A stretch of DNA of 64,000 nucleotides from Acridotheres tristis. Its lineage: Eukaryota; Chordata; Aves; Passeriformes; Sturnidae. Made by a program: the position numbers and the translations under genes. Shown piece after piece: positions 39,892-51,057 of the stretch (positions within the stretch are counted from its first letter, which is position 1; every line of letters starts with the position of its first letter). Where the stretch lies: positions 91,098,347-91,162,346 of the forward strand of contig CM072887.1 in NCBI GenBank assembly GCA_037013685.1. Direction: 5' to 3'. Below the pieces are notes generated by a model that was not told where the DNA came from, did no database searches, and saw nothing but the letters and a program-made list of their open reading frames with translations.

Positions 39892-40032
39892 CATTGTTTT
39901 ATCTTAATTATTAAACTGTTCATCTCAGGCAGAGAGTTTTCTCATTTTTACTTTTCTGTTCCTTTTCCACTAGGGGAGAGTGAGCAGGTGGCTGTGTAGT
40001 GCTTATTTGCCAGCTGGGGTTAAGCTCTGACA

Positions 40033-40037
40033 CAAGG
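40033..40037. repeat. Target-site duplication, right copy
   Basis: CAAGG immediately after the CA end of the LTR. Confidence 0.8.
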
Positions 40038-40837
40038 GAAAGAGAAAAACATAAGAACCACTGTGTAATGACCTTTACAAGACCTTGCCTTGAATTAATC
40101 AAAATTCTGTTCCATGTTTGCATTTCCTTCATGATCTCTGCTCAGATAGGATACCACAGAAGTGGATGACACAGAAATAGATGCTCAGAGGAGTCATTAA
40201 AATGGATTTTAAAGTATTATTTTATTGAAGATTGGTAACACAGTATCATATTAAACAACAGAAGGTCGGTTTCATTTCTGCAATCATCTCACATACATGA
40301 AACTCCCTCCCTTTACTGCTATGTGTCAGTACCCATCTGGACCCAAGCTACAAGCAAATTCCATCTGGTTGAGATTTAGCAATGGCATTGTCAAGCATGA
40401 AATACTGGACATTTGCAGATATCCACAGAAAATATCTGCTACTCAGTTTTAACTTTTGACGTCTGCTTCTATGTTATTCATCTATTTGAAATATCAAACC
40501 TTCAAACAGGAGGGCAATTAACATTTTCAGCCTATGGGCAGGTGCCTCAACTTCTGCAACTGTGAATTAAAATTGTAGGATATGATCTGCACCTTGGGCC
40601 TTAAACATTTACCTACATTAGCCAGAGTAAGATTGGTTTGGTTTGGTTTCAAGAGAGTAACTGTCACAGGAGTATTGTTAGAAATCACCTTATAACTGCA
40701 GCTATCTATTCCTTTCATGTTGCATAATATTTGAATCTTTTAGGTCCTGTTCAGGCAAAAATGTTTGGTGCAAGTTGTCCTAACTTACTGGTATTGAAAG
40801 AGGATCTACATTTTATTTAGGATATAGCCTACGTATC
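40038..40837. other. Unique spacer between two LTRs
   Basis: About 800 bp with no recognisable retroviral reading frame. No primer-binding site follows the first LTR and no polypurine tract precedes the second. The flanking LTRs are therefore separate insertions, not one provirus. Confidence 0.55.
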
Positions 40838-41400
40838 TGCAATGGATTCAGCTGGGATGGAGTTAAATCTTCTAATACCAGCTTTTATGCTGCTGTGTTT
40901 TAGATTTTTAACCAAAACAAAGCTAGTAACATACCAGTGGTTTAGCTCTTGTTGAAAAGCATTTGCACAGTATCAAGGCCATCTGTCTGTCACTCTTCCC
41001 CCCAGTAATTAGACTCGGGGTGTGCAAAAGGTTGGGAGGGAAAAGAACCATGTGGCTGACTCAAATTACCAAAAGAGATATTCCATGCCAAATAATATCA
41101 TGCTTAGTAGTAAAATGCAGGAGAGCTTGTTTAGGGAGTTTAGCTATCTTTCACATGGGAACTGGCTGGGTATCAGTGTATCTGTGGGAGGTGGTGATTG
41201 ATTGTGTTTGCATCACTTGTCTTGTTTTGTCTTCTCTCCCTTTCTTCTACTACTTTTGCTTTTTAAACTATTTTTATCTCTACCATGAGTTTTATGGCTC
41301 TTGCTCTTCCTTTTCTCCTCCCCTGTCACACTAGAGGCCAGGGTGGGGGAGAATAAGCAAGCAGCTCTGGTACAGAGCTGTCTACTGGGGTGAACCTACA
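40838..41400 (+). mobile_element. Family A solo LTR, plus strand
   Basis: It starts TGCAATGGATTCAGCTGGGA, then GGAGTTAAATCTTC, GGGACTGG-like AACTGGCTGGGTATCAG, GTTTGCATCACTTGTCTTG, TTTTTAAACTATTTTTATC, and ends CTACTGGGGTGAACCTACA. The order matches the whole length of the family. The end is diverged, and no target duplication is convincing (left GTATC, right AAAAT). The 123-codon frame at 40963-41334 lies entirely inside it and is not a gene. Confidence 0.8.
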
Positions 41401-41465
41401 AAAATGTGAAACTGAACATATTCAGAAAAGTACCAGAAGGTGCCATAGGATCTGTTGTTTGGGTT

Positions 41466-41595
41466 TTTAAATTTTATTTTATTTTTCATTATTTTGTTTT
41501 GGTGGTTTTTTTTGGGTTTTTTGGTTGGTTGGTTGGTTGGTTTGGTTTTGTTGGTTTTTTTGGGGTTTTTTTGTGTTTTTTTTTTTTTTGTTATT
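41466..41595. repeat. T/G-only low-complexity tract
   Basis: The opposite-strand version of the A/C tracts: TTGGTTGGTTGGTTGGTTTG, TTTTTTTGGGTTTTTTGG and TTTGGGGTTTTTTTGTG, with almost no A or C on the plus strand. Confidence 0.9.
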
Positions 41596-42914
41596 TGATC
41601 ATCTAGCAGAACATATATTAATTTCAAGAATGTGAGATAGGCACAGAACAGAAATTATCAGCACTGTTGCAGATGAAGAACTTATAGGTGATGGCATAAG
41701 AAGCTTAATAATGAAGGTAAGAAGTCTTGATTTGAAAATACGAAACATTAGCCTTAACTTGTGTACTGAATAAACATACATTTGCATTTATGTTGAAACA
41801 ACTGAAAAGAAAATATTTTTTAATATCTACATCAGTATTCAGTTAAGCTAAAATTATTTTCCATTCAAACAGGCAATGAATATATACATTAATTTAGATT
41901 AAAATATTTCAACTGATTGAATATTCTTTTCGGCAGTTATGAATACTTCATGCAATGGAATTCACTTTTCTTGCACAAAAAAAATCTAAAAATCAAAGGA
42001 AATGTTCTATAAACCCTTTTTTTAGTTGCAAAATACTCGATTAACATTCCAGCCATGCAGTGTAAAATATCCTAATTATAGTACTACTGCATATGAGAGA
42101 GATTAACCACAGCATACTTAATAACAGAAAATCTATGAAAAGGATATTTTATTCAAATTAGGAAACCTTGTTTCACTGAGCACTCTCAAGTAACTGACAG
42201 AAAATTAATTATGTTATTATTAGTCAAATAAGCTGCACTTTATTTGCTAATATTTTCTACAAGGCATTTTGTGCAACTGTCATGTTTTATTGCATAACTT
42301 TTTGTACCCTGTAGTAGTCAAAACACTTGTGATTCACTGTTGAAGTGTTAAGATCTGATGTCAGTGCACTAATCGAGAGAATACAGTGAGAGTGGAGCAC
42401 CTGACCATGTTTAGACAAGCTGTGCACCTGTATATCCTTGGCCTTGTTCTACTTTCTAGCAATATATCGATACGAATTAAGATGGTACATCGAATTTGTT
42501 AATTACATCAATTGAATAGTGTATTTTTTTTTTCCATAAAAATCTCTTACTCATATAAATGGAAATAAAAACAAACTTCAGTTGCATCTATTCAAATCTG
42601 TAGTTGTCAATGACTATAGAAGTTTTAAAACTTCTAGTTAAATGTGCATCTTTCCTCTGTTGTTCAACATGGAAAATTAAACAATGAGAACACTTCCATC
42701 ACAGATGAAGCTATGAGTTTAAAACTAGTCAATAAAACTTTTCCAGATAAAAGAGTTCATGCCTTTCATAGATGGATGCAACTGGCCATCTGGCAAATAG
42801 AATAAATGTTCTGTGAAGTTCATTTTTATCAGTGTGTAGGGAAAATATATTTAGAAGCTTTTAACATTGTGCTATAAAGAGAAATTAAGGGTAATGAATT
42901 ACTCTGCTGTACTT
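41596..42914. other. AT-rich unique sequence, no gene seen
   Basis: No repeat, RNA gene or exon was recognised. Confidence 0.55.
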
Positions 42915-44409
42915 CAAAAATGTAGGAAGCAGTAGTGTACTGGTCAGGCAAGAAAGTCCTTACCAAGTCAGACAGGCTTATAAGAGCAGGTTTAAACTAG
43001 ATTTACTAGGAGAAGGGAATTGAGTTTTGAGTAAAGAAAGAACCAGGGAATGATGGTGCATTAGGAGCCACAGTGGAAACACCTGTGAAATGTCTTGAAG
43101 GAATTAGGCCACGTTCCTCTAAAATGGTGACACAATTAACAAATGAAATGACTACACCAATGAAGTTGAATAAGTAAAAAAAATCGGGAGAAGATGGAAG
43201 CTACTGTGAACCTAGAAAGCTAGGATCTAATCACTAGTACTGAAACCTGGTGGGATGAAACACACAGCTTAAAGCACTGCAAGCAATTGTTACAAACAAG
43301 GAATTTATAGGAACAGGAAAAGAAGGAGAGGTTGGAGTATGGATTAATTTCTATAATACCAAAAATGGATTGATTGCAGAGTTATCTTTGAAAAACAGTG
43401 TTGAACAGGTTGAGAGCTTGTGGATGAAAATTTAGAGGCCAAACCAAAAAAAGCCTTGTGGTTTGTGTTTACTACCTGATGAAGAGGAAGATGTTGACAA
43501 ATCCTTCTTCTTCGTCAACTACAAGGAAGCACCATGTTCATAGAACCTGCTGAGGCATTCACATCTGCTGGAAAATCAGCACAGCAATTTTTAAGCAGTC
43601 CTGAAGACTCTTTAAGTGCATCAAGGATAACTTTAATCCATGTGATCGTCTGAGAGAAGTGTTACTCATGAAGACCAACACAGATGAACTAAAAAGAGGT
43701 GTCACGACCACCAGCAGCCTGGGCTGCATTGACAGTGCCCTGGTGATTGTGTTCTTAATGGACATGGGAAGAGGAAGAGGCAAGAGACTGAATTTTTGGA
43801 CTTTCAGTTCTTCAAGGAATTTTTGGATGGACTCCCTGGGAAACTGCCCTCAGGGACAAAGAAGGTGAACAAAACTGACAGTTTTTTAAGAAAATCTTAG
43901 AGTGCAAGACCTTGATTATCATGTGTAAGAGATCACACAAGGAAGGCAGAGGACTGATGCAGTTGGCTGATGTAGTTGCTAAACCTCTCTCCATTGTGTT
44001 TGAAAAGTCACAGCATTCAGGCAAAGATCCCAATGACTGCAGAAAGAGAATATTATATCAATTTTTGAAAATGGTAAAAAGGAGAACCTTGGATACTTCT
44101 GACCAGACAACCTTTCCGTATGCAGAAGGGGGCTTGAAAGAAAAACAGAGAAGGGTGATAGAAAAAGGTGGAATGTCTTTAAACTGAAAGAAAGTATATT
44201 TAGATTGGACATGAGGGGTTTTTTTTATGATGAGGGTGGTGAGACACTAGAATGGATGCCCTATGCCTGGAAGCTTTCAAGGCCAGATTGGATGGGACTT
44301 GGAGCCACCTGGCCTAGTGGAAGGTGTCCCTGTCCATGACAGGAACTAGATGATCTTTATGATCCCTTTCCAACTCAAACAATTCTGTGATTCTGTATTC
44401 TATGATTCC
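42915..44409 (+). mobile_element. CR1 LINE with ORF2 relics, plus strand
   Basis: The most complete CR1 in the window. The left part (about 42930-43130) resembles the end of ORF1 and the ORF1-ORF2 junction. The endonuclease relic reads ETWWDET at 43242-43262. About 43690-43900 matches the post-endonuclease linker. On the plus strand at 43912-44110 LADVVAKPLSIVFEKS and the following 30 or so residues match the CR1 reverse-transcriptase N-terminal part. The element then jumps to the 3' end: GGCCTAGTGGAAGGTGTCCC, TTTCCAACTCAAACAATTC, and the terminal CTGTGATTCTGTATTCTATG. Much of the reverse transcriptase, including the catalytic core, is deleted, and stops and frameshifts break the rest. Confidence 0.85.
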
Positions 44410-47400
44410 ATTATTCTGCACTTTTGAGGGTACAACATGTACAATTGTTTTCACAATGAAAGAAAAGACTGAGGAAGTTATCAATGAAAATGGCTAGTTC
44501 TTACTGCGTACAAGTTGGCATATTGATTTTATGGCATTAAAAAGCCAGAAAAAAAAAGCTTATTTCCATCTTAATAATTTTGAATCATTATATTCACTGC
44601 TTGAGAAAATTTTTCATATTTCTTTTAAACAATAAATAAATATTGCTTGTATGAATTTTATTTTAGAGAACTAAAAAGAAATAGCAGTCTGTTGTTGATC
44701 TAAATTAAAATTTTATGTTCCATATTCATGATAAAAATTTCATAGCAATTACCAAAGTAGTTTTTTGGCAATAAGATGCTTTCAAGAACAAGTTATATAA
44801 CTAAATTTTTAACTGCCACAAGAAAATGTATTTCAATTAAAATAGAATATTTAAAATTGCTCATAGCTTTATAATTAAATCTAGTATACAGAAAGCAAAA
44901 TCAATGTTTAAGTAAAATCTTTTTAGAAATTTTTCAATACTAGTGGGAAAGTGTGGAAGACTGGAAGACTAGCACCATATTTTGCTTCATTATTGGCAGC
45001 TTTCAGGTAATTGTCAATATATGCCTACTACCAAGAACATACATATTCTACATTTGAAATCAAGGGTTTATTATGCGTAGAGTTTTTTCTTTACTTCAAT
45101 TGAGAATAACATCTGACTTAATATCAAGTCTCATACTGAATTATCCTAATGATTTTTAGAATACAAATTTATTACTTCTTCAAAGTTTAATTTTAAATGT
45201 ATTATGATAGACTTCCTTTTGCATATTTAGCATCAAAATGCTCGGTCATAAAGAGGTCATGGTTATTATGTCTCATTCATTCAGGACTTCAAGAACTAGA
45301 TCATTTCTCTACCATTACTGTCTGACAATAACTAAGCAGAAGGACATTTTGTGACATTATAAGCAGCATATATTAATTTTAGGATTTTTCTAAATTGTCT
45401 ATGTAAAAGACAATCACAATAGCACACCTAACGTTTGAATGCAATTAGTATGTAAAAAGATCATGTCTACTTCTGTGCCAATGTCAAATTAGGTATCTGA
45501 ACAGTTGCCTATTGAAAATACAAGTGAACAAAGGAAAAAAGAAGCAAGACACATTATACAATGGACTCTCCTGGTTTTGTCCATTAAAAATTAAAAGTAA
45601 GTAAATAGCAACAATAAGAAGGTTAACACTGGGTTGCAAAGCATATCAATAAATCACTGTGCTGTAACGGTACTTAGTAGCTTAGTGTTAGGTCTCCAAT
45701 ATTCAGTCATATTCTGTATTCAAAAAGACTGCAGAAGCAAATTCAATCCTTAGTTAAGTCAGCTGAATCAATGCAGTGTTTTTATGGGTAAATACTTGCA
45801 GCCTTTAGACAGCAGCTATGTATGTAGTTGTAGATCAAATGTATCCAAGTTTAGACAAGCCCTAGATACAGAAAATGCATATATTTTACTTAAATTTACT
45901 TAGAATTCAAATTCATATTGTACTACTGTATTGTTAAGCTAGAAGAACATAGAAAGAAAAACATCTGATGATGAAAGAAAAAATTCCAGGTAAAATGGAT
46001 TTACTTAAATTTTTAATATTCCAGTTCTAAAATTCAGTTCTTGCTATCTATCTCATACATTGTCATTTTCCAATATGTTTTTATAGTAAGTATTAACTGT
46101 ATATTGGAGTGATCATCTCAGATTTTAGTGAAATAATACTGCTTCTTTTTCTAATCCCAGCCATACTCTATCCAGTGGACATAGAAACACACATTGGCAG
46201 TTACATCAACAAATCTACTAAAGACAAATCCTACTTCCTGCCTGAAACAGGTAGCAATATCTGGGCTTCAACATACTATTCTAAACTATTAAGCTGTGGC
46301 TTATTCTATTATTGTGTTTGAAACACGGCAAATGAGCATTGCAGAAAGCAGAAAAAAATTGCTCCTATTGTTTACTCAGTTTTATGTCAGAAAAAGTAGA
46401 AGAAACACAAGTGAAAAGGTGAAAAACACTAACTGAAGAAGGTTTTCAAGTGCAGTAATCACCATGAAAAACAACTAAAAGTTAAGAGCGGGAAAATCAA
46501 ATACAAACAGCATTAAGATGACAAGCAAGATTGAGGTTGAGAAGATGAAAGAATAAAGAACATAAACTAATGGGGGATAAGGTAGAGTAGTACCCATTTT
46601 CTGAATCTCATTTTTCTGATGATGTCAGTAGAAGTTTTGTTACAAATCCTGACAGAAGAGGGATAGAGCTTTCTTTGTATTAACTATAACCTTGACAATT
46701 TTATGCATGGCTCATAACATCTGCTTCAGTGAACAGCAGCTGGCTAATACTTGCCAGAATACCAACTGAATTAGAAAGCTGTGAATCACTGAACTCTACC
46801 AATTACATGCTCAAAAGATTCTATGAACTTCAAAGCTCTGTGTACACAAGTGAGCATTTGTACCACCGGTTTCCTACAGAAATGAAATGCTAGTCGTGCA
46901 TTCAGCAGTCTATGCCATTATTCTCTGGTAAAAATGGTAAATGTGTAACTGTGTACTTTGTGTTTGTAATTAGTTTTTGGTGGGTCAGTTTGGGCAAACT
47001 ATTGGAATATATTTAATTCCTGTATTTGATAGACTAGCAATACAGCTTTTAATTCGTTGTAAAGTTGTCTAGTGCTTTGGTGGACGTCTACTGGTAAATC
47101 ACAAAATTAAACAGATTTGCAAATAAGTGTGACCTTTTTTTCACTCTTTTACAATTCAGGCCTTTGAAGTAGGTGCTAGAAAGTCTTTATGAAATATTAA
47201 GCAACAGCCTTTGCAATTGGTTTTGTTTCCAGTACAGAATCTTGACAAATTTGAATAATTGGGCTGTTTCTAAACACCTTTCATAGGAGCTTTTGGATTT
47301 AGCAGAGTACATAGTTGAATTCTTAGGGCTCTAATCTATGACTAAATGTTTGAATTAAGTATTTCTATCAGATAGAGAAACCGTACTTCGATGTTTCTAA

Positions 47401-50400
47401 TGTAGACACCAAAGTTTCTAAAAACTAGCTACTTGGTACCAGGTGTGCGATTCAGACACAAAATTTATGTACACAGTCTTCTTATCTGAAATATGAGGAT
47501 GAAATGATAAAGAGTAATTCGGAAAAATTACATGCTAATCATACAGCAAAAGTAATCTATCATTAGAATAGTTTAATGCTTTCATCGGAATATTTTAAGG
47601 CTTTCAAGCTACAACAGCTGTAGGAAGATTCGCTGGAACAAAATTTTGCAACTGGCCCAAAGACATCAATGGAGTAGCAAGCCAATACTGAATTCCAGTC
47701 TGGAAGCTGGAAGATATATTTAGTCCTTTCTTCTCAGGTGACTGTTTTACTTACTTGACTATAAATTATTTCAACAAGATACCAACCTTGAGGAGAGATG
47801 GAGAATCACCCTTCAGGAAAGATGCAATTAATAATGATCCAAATAAAACAAATAAAATGTAGACTGACTTTGATTGAGCAGTCAGTGCACTGAAGTCTGG
47901 GACAAGCATGCAAAGACTCTTATGCAAAAGACTGCATCACATCTGACACACCTTGAATTAAGAAGGGAATTGAACTCAGACTATCAATTATTTTCAGTGA
48001 AGTCTCTTATGGAATATAGGAATACTGGCCCCTCAGCTTTTCCATTTATGCTTTTGAGCTAAACTGCAAAAACCTTCTGTGCTAGTTTACAGTTCCAAAT
48101 CACCTCAACCTCTTGGAAAAATGTTGATTTCTCTCTGAATATGATCACCCTTGCACAGGTACTGATTTACAGGTGAAAATAAAGAAATTATAACCTGCTC
48201 ATTCCCAGTCACAAACAGATATTGTTGTACAATGTTTTATCTAGTAAGGCTAAGTAGTCAATTAGAGAATTTCTAGCTTTTGCTATCACAAAGTGATGCC
48301 TATGCAAAAGCACAACTCAGATAAAAAAGTCTGGTATTTATCTGCCCAACTCTATCTGATGCTGGAATAGGAAAGCACAACAGGTAATACGGAAGATTTG
48401 CCCAAATTATTAGGACTTTGTCTGCCAAATTATAATTGGGCACTATAACACTCAGGACAGTGAAGTCCAGAGGTACTTTGATATCCTTGTAAATTATTTG
48501 GTGTAGGAAGCCAGAAGAGGATAGTAACCCAGGTAATGCCCAACTGGCTTCAGATACGGAGGAAACCAGAGAGATTAGTCTGGGATTGCTTTGGATGAAT
48601 GAGGCTGTTGACATTTTACAATGACAATCAAATTTAAAAAGCAATAAATGGATAAAGAGTGGGAATATACTCATAGGTCTCCAACAGCCTGCAGAATAGT
48701 GTTTGTGTGGTAGAACATAAATCTTTGTCTAGAAATCACCATCAAGCTGCTATATCCATGAATGTTAGATTTTATGTGGTACTGCCTGGTCTGTCAGCCA
48801 CCTCACCCTAAATTCACCATGACAATCACAGATGCATGATCTGTCTCATCGTGTTCTGAAAACACCTATTGTTTCTGGCAAAATGGAATTTTATTTTCCA
48901 AAGTACTTACACACTGCGAGAATGAACACGTGAATATTTGCTTGCCCGGTAAGGATCAGTAATGCTCTGTGAATGCAAAAGAAACATGTACAAGTGTGCA
49001 TACACAAGCATGCAGAGGATTTTTTTCACTAATAATTTTATGCACATATTTTAAGCCTTGCAAATCAAATATTACTTTTATCTTTTTCACTTTTTTCCCC
49101 CAGAAGATTGTTCCACATATAGAAATATTTTTTTTAAGACTATAATTTTCAAATCCAGTAATTTGAAGATTATCATATTTTAAAAATTACAAAATGTATT
49201 AAGTCTGTTAAGAGGTTCAGTTAGGGCCAATCACTGCCACTTCCAATTTAGCAGAATGTGTTCCTGAAAGGTGAGAATGACCTTTCTTGATTGAACAACT
49301 CATGGTTCTTCTTCTGCCAGTGGGATGAGGAATGCTTTATGTGATGCAGCTGTTGAACATCAGAGAACAGTAAATTACTCTAACTACTCTATTTGCTAGA
49401 GAGTCCAAGGGGTTTCTTTTAATATGTTTTCTTTTTAAAAAAATAAAGAATTATTGTTGAGACTTGCTGTGGTTGGAAATCTCCTGTTAACAGCCTTAGA
49501 AAATGGAAGTTTCTGACACAGAATAGCTGGTATTAATACAAGCGTATTCACTTATAACTGTGTCTAAGCCAAGCCAAGGAAGGGGAAAAGTTATTTAAAA
49601 TCTGTATTTGTTCAGTTCTCGGCTGCTTTTTTAATGCTGTTAATTTGAAAACTGGTAAGTCTGGATAGAAAATGTCCTAGTACTACAAGTAATTTTTACA
49701 TGGACAGCCCTTGTAACGACAGGACTTTTAATTGCTGTTAGTGGGCCAGGCTGGAATTATTGAGACAAAATTTCCTTTAAATATTAACAAGATTTTAAAA
49801 TAATTTGGTCTCTGGAACAAAGACCCCAAATCCATCCTTAAAGAAGCAGTTGGAAGGAGCATAATGAGAATATATAAATAATATGAATAAATAAAGAAGA
49901 ATCTGAGCAGAAGCAATGCGCCCAATAACATAATTCGATTCTTTCTTTTTGCCCTTTCTTTTTTCTTCTGCATTTAGTCTTACGTGTGCTTCTGCTATTC
50001 AAATAGCACTTCACTTGGTACAAATTTGAATGAACCCTTTAAAAATTCCTTCATATAAACTTTCTGCACAATTCTAGAAAAACAATGCTCGAACAGACTA
50101 TTTACTGCCTTAAGAAGGCACAGTAAATAGGAGAAATAATTCCTACATGCTCTGACAACTGGTTTCAGATTTTCCATCATTTCCTCCAATAGGATGAGGT
50201 ACCTTTCAAAATAAAGCCATATTCAGGTGTTTTTAAGAATGGTAGTGATGACACTAACCCCAAATGGAGAAGCCTTATCTAGAGGTTACAGAACCCTCTC
50301 AGAAATGTATAGACATGGACTAAATTATCTCCTCAGAATCAAGAGGGTTAAAAGCTGAAAATTAATTGAAATGTAATTAGAAAATTAAAATTCTATGTAG

Positions 50401-50559
50401 AATTTCCTTAAACAGAGCTCTTTTTTTTTTTGCATTCTTATCAGTAATTACAAACACATTAATTTTGTAATAGTTATATGACTAAATGCTTATGTATTTC
50501 ATCATCATTCAATTTATTTTTCTTGTAACTTTTTCCCACCTCTTTTTTTTTAAAACCAG
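44410..50559. other. AT-rich unique sequence, no gene seen
   Basis: The longest stretch of the window without a recognisable repeat (about 6 kb). The 124-codon minus-strand frame at 48300-48674 has no recognisable domain, and neighbouring sequence shows no splice or coding pattern. Conserved non-coding elements could lie here; they cannot be seen without alignment to other birds. Confidence 0.55.
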
Positions 50560-51057
50560 TTTAAGAGATAAAGTAATTAAAAGCAAATGAAACATTTTAA
50601 AAGGTATGGCTGCACATGCAAGAAAAGCAAAACAAGGAATTCTTTCACAACTTCCCATGGGCAGGCAGCTGTTCAGCCATGTCTAGGAAAGCAGAACTCT
50701 ATCATGTATAGCAGCAACTTGGAAAGACCAACACCATCACTCCAAATGTCCTTTGTTTCCTTTTCTTTCCCCCAGCTTTATATGCTGAGCATGGTCCCAT
50801 ATGGTGTAGGATATCCCTTTGATCAACTGGGGTCAGCTGTTTTGGCTGTGTCCCCTCCAGATTCCTTGTGTTCCCTCCCACCAGCTTTCTGACTGGTTGG
50901 GTGGTGTGAGGAACAGAAAAGGCCTTGGCTCTGTGCAAGCATTGCTCAGCAATAACAAAAATATCTTGGGTTATCAACACTGTTTCTGGCAAAAATCCAA
51001 ATCACAGCCCCATGCCAGGTACTATGAAGAAAATTAACTCTATCCCAGACAAACCCA
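50560..51057 (-). mobile_element. Family A ERV LTR, truncated, minus strand
   Basis: It begins at AGAGATAAAGTAATTAAAAG, lacking the TGTCGTGGTTTAACCC start seen at 11587. It then follows that copy closely: GCAAAACAAGGAATTCTTTC, CCATGGGCAGGCAGCTG, CACCATCACTCCAAATG, CCCCAGCTTTATATGCTGAG, GGGGTCAGCTGTTTTGGCTG, and the end AAAATTAACTCTATCCCAGA. The minus-strand TATA box is ATATAAAG at 50784-50777. The spurious frames of 96-101 codons in it are not genes. The U5 end is missing. Confidence 0.8.

Larger units (their letters stand above)
38844..40032 (+). mobile_element. Family A solo LTR split by two CR1 insertions
   Basis: LTR sequence occupies 38844-39006, 39197-39449 and 39892-40032. The 5' end, TATGCTGGTTTTAGATAGAA, is the family start with TG changed to TA. 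The middle segment has CCCAGCTGGCCAAAGGGAT, TGACATCATGCTCAGCAATA and GGCTGGGCATCGG. The last segment has TTATTAAACTGTTCATCTC and ends CCAGCTGGGGTTAAGCTCTG followed by ACA. CAAGG lies on both sides (38839-38843 and 40033-40037), a perfect 5-bp target duplication that fixes the limits. Without the inserts the LTR is about 560 bp, like the copies at 11587 and 40838. Confidence 0.88.

Noticed and set aside
38844..41400. One provirus bounded by the two plus-strand family A LTRs
   Set aside because: The first LTR has its own 5-bp duplication, the 800 bp between them has no retroviral frame, primer-binding site or polypurine tract, and the LTRs differ in subfamily words.
43659..44187. Two plus-strand frames (69 and 91 codons) as host genes
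   Set aside because: They are broken pieces of the CR1 ORF2; the second holds reverse-transcriptase residues in the expected order but is cut off by deletion.
48300..48674. 124-codon minus-strand frame in a repeat-free region
   Set aside because: No domain, no splice context and ordinary AT-driven composition; expected by chance in this much AT-rich DNA.
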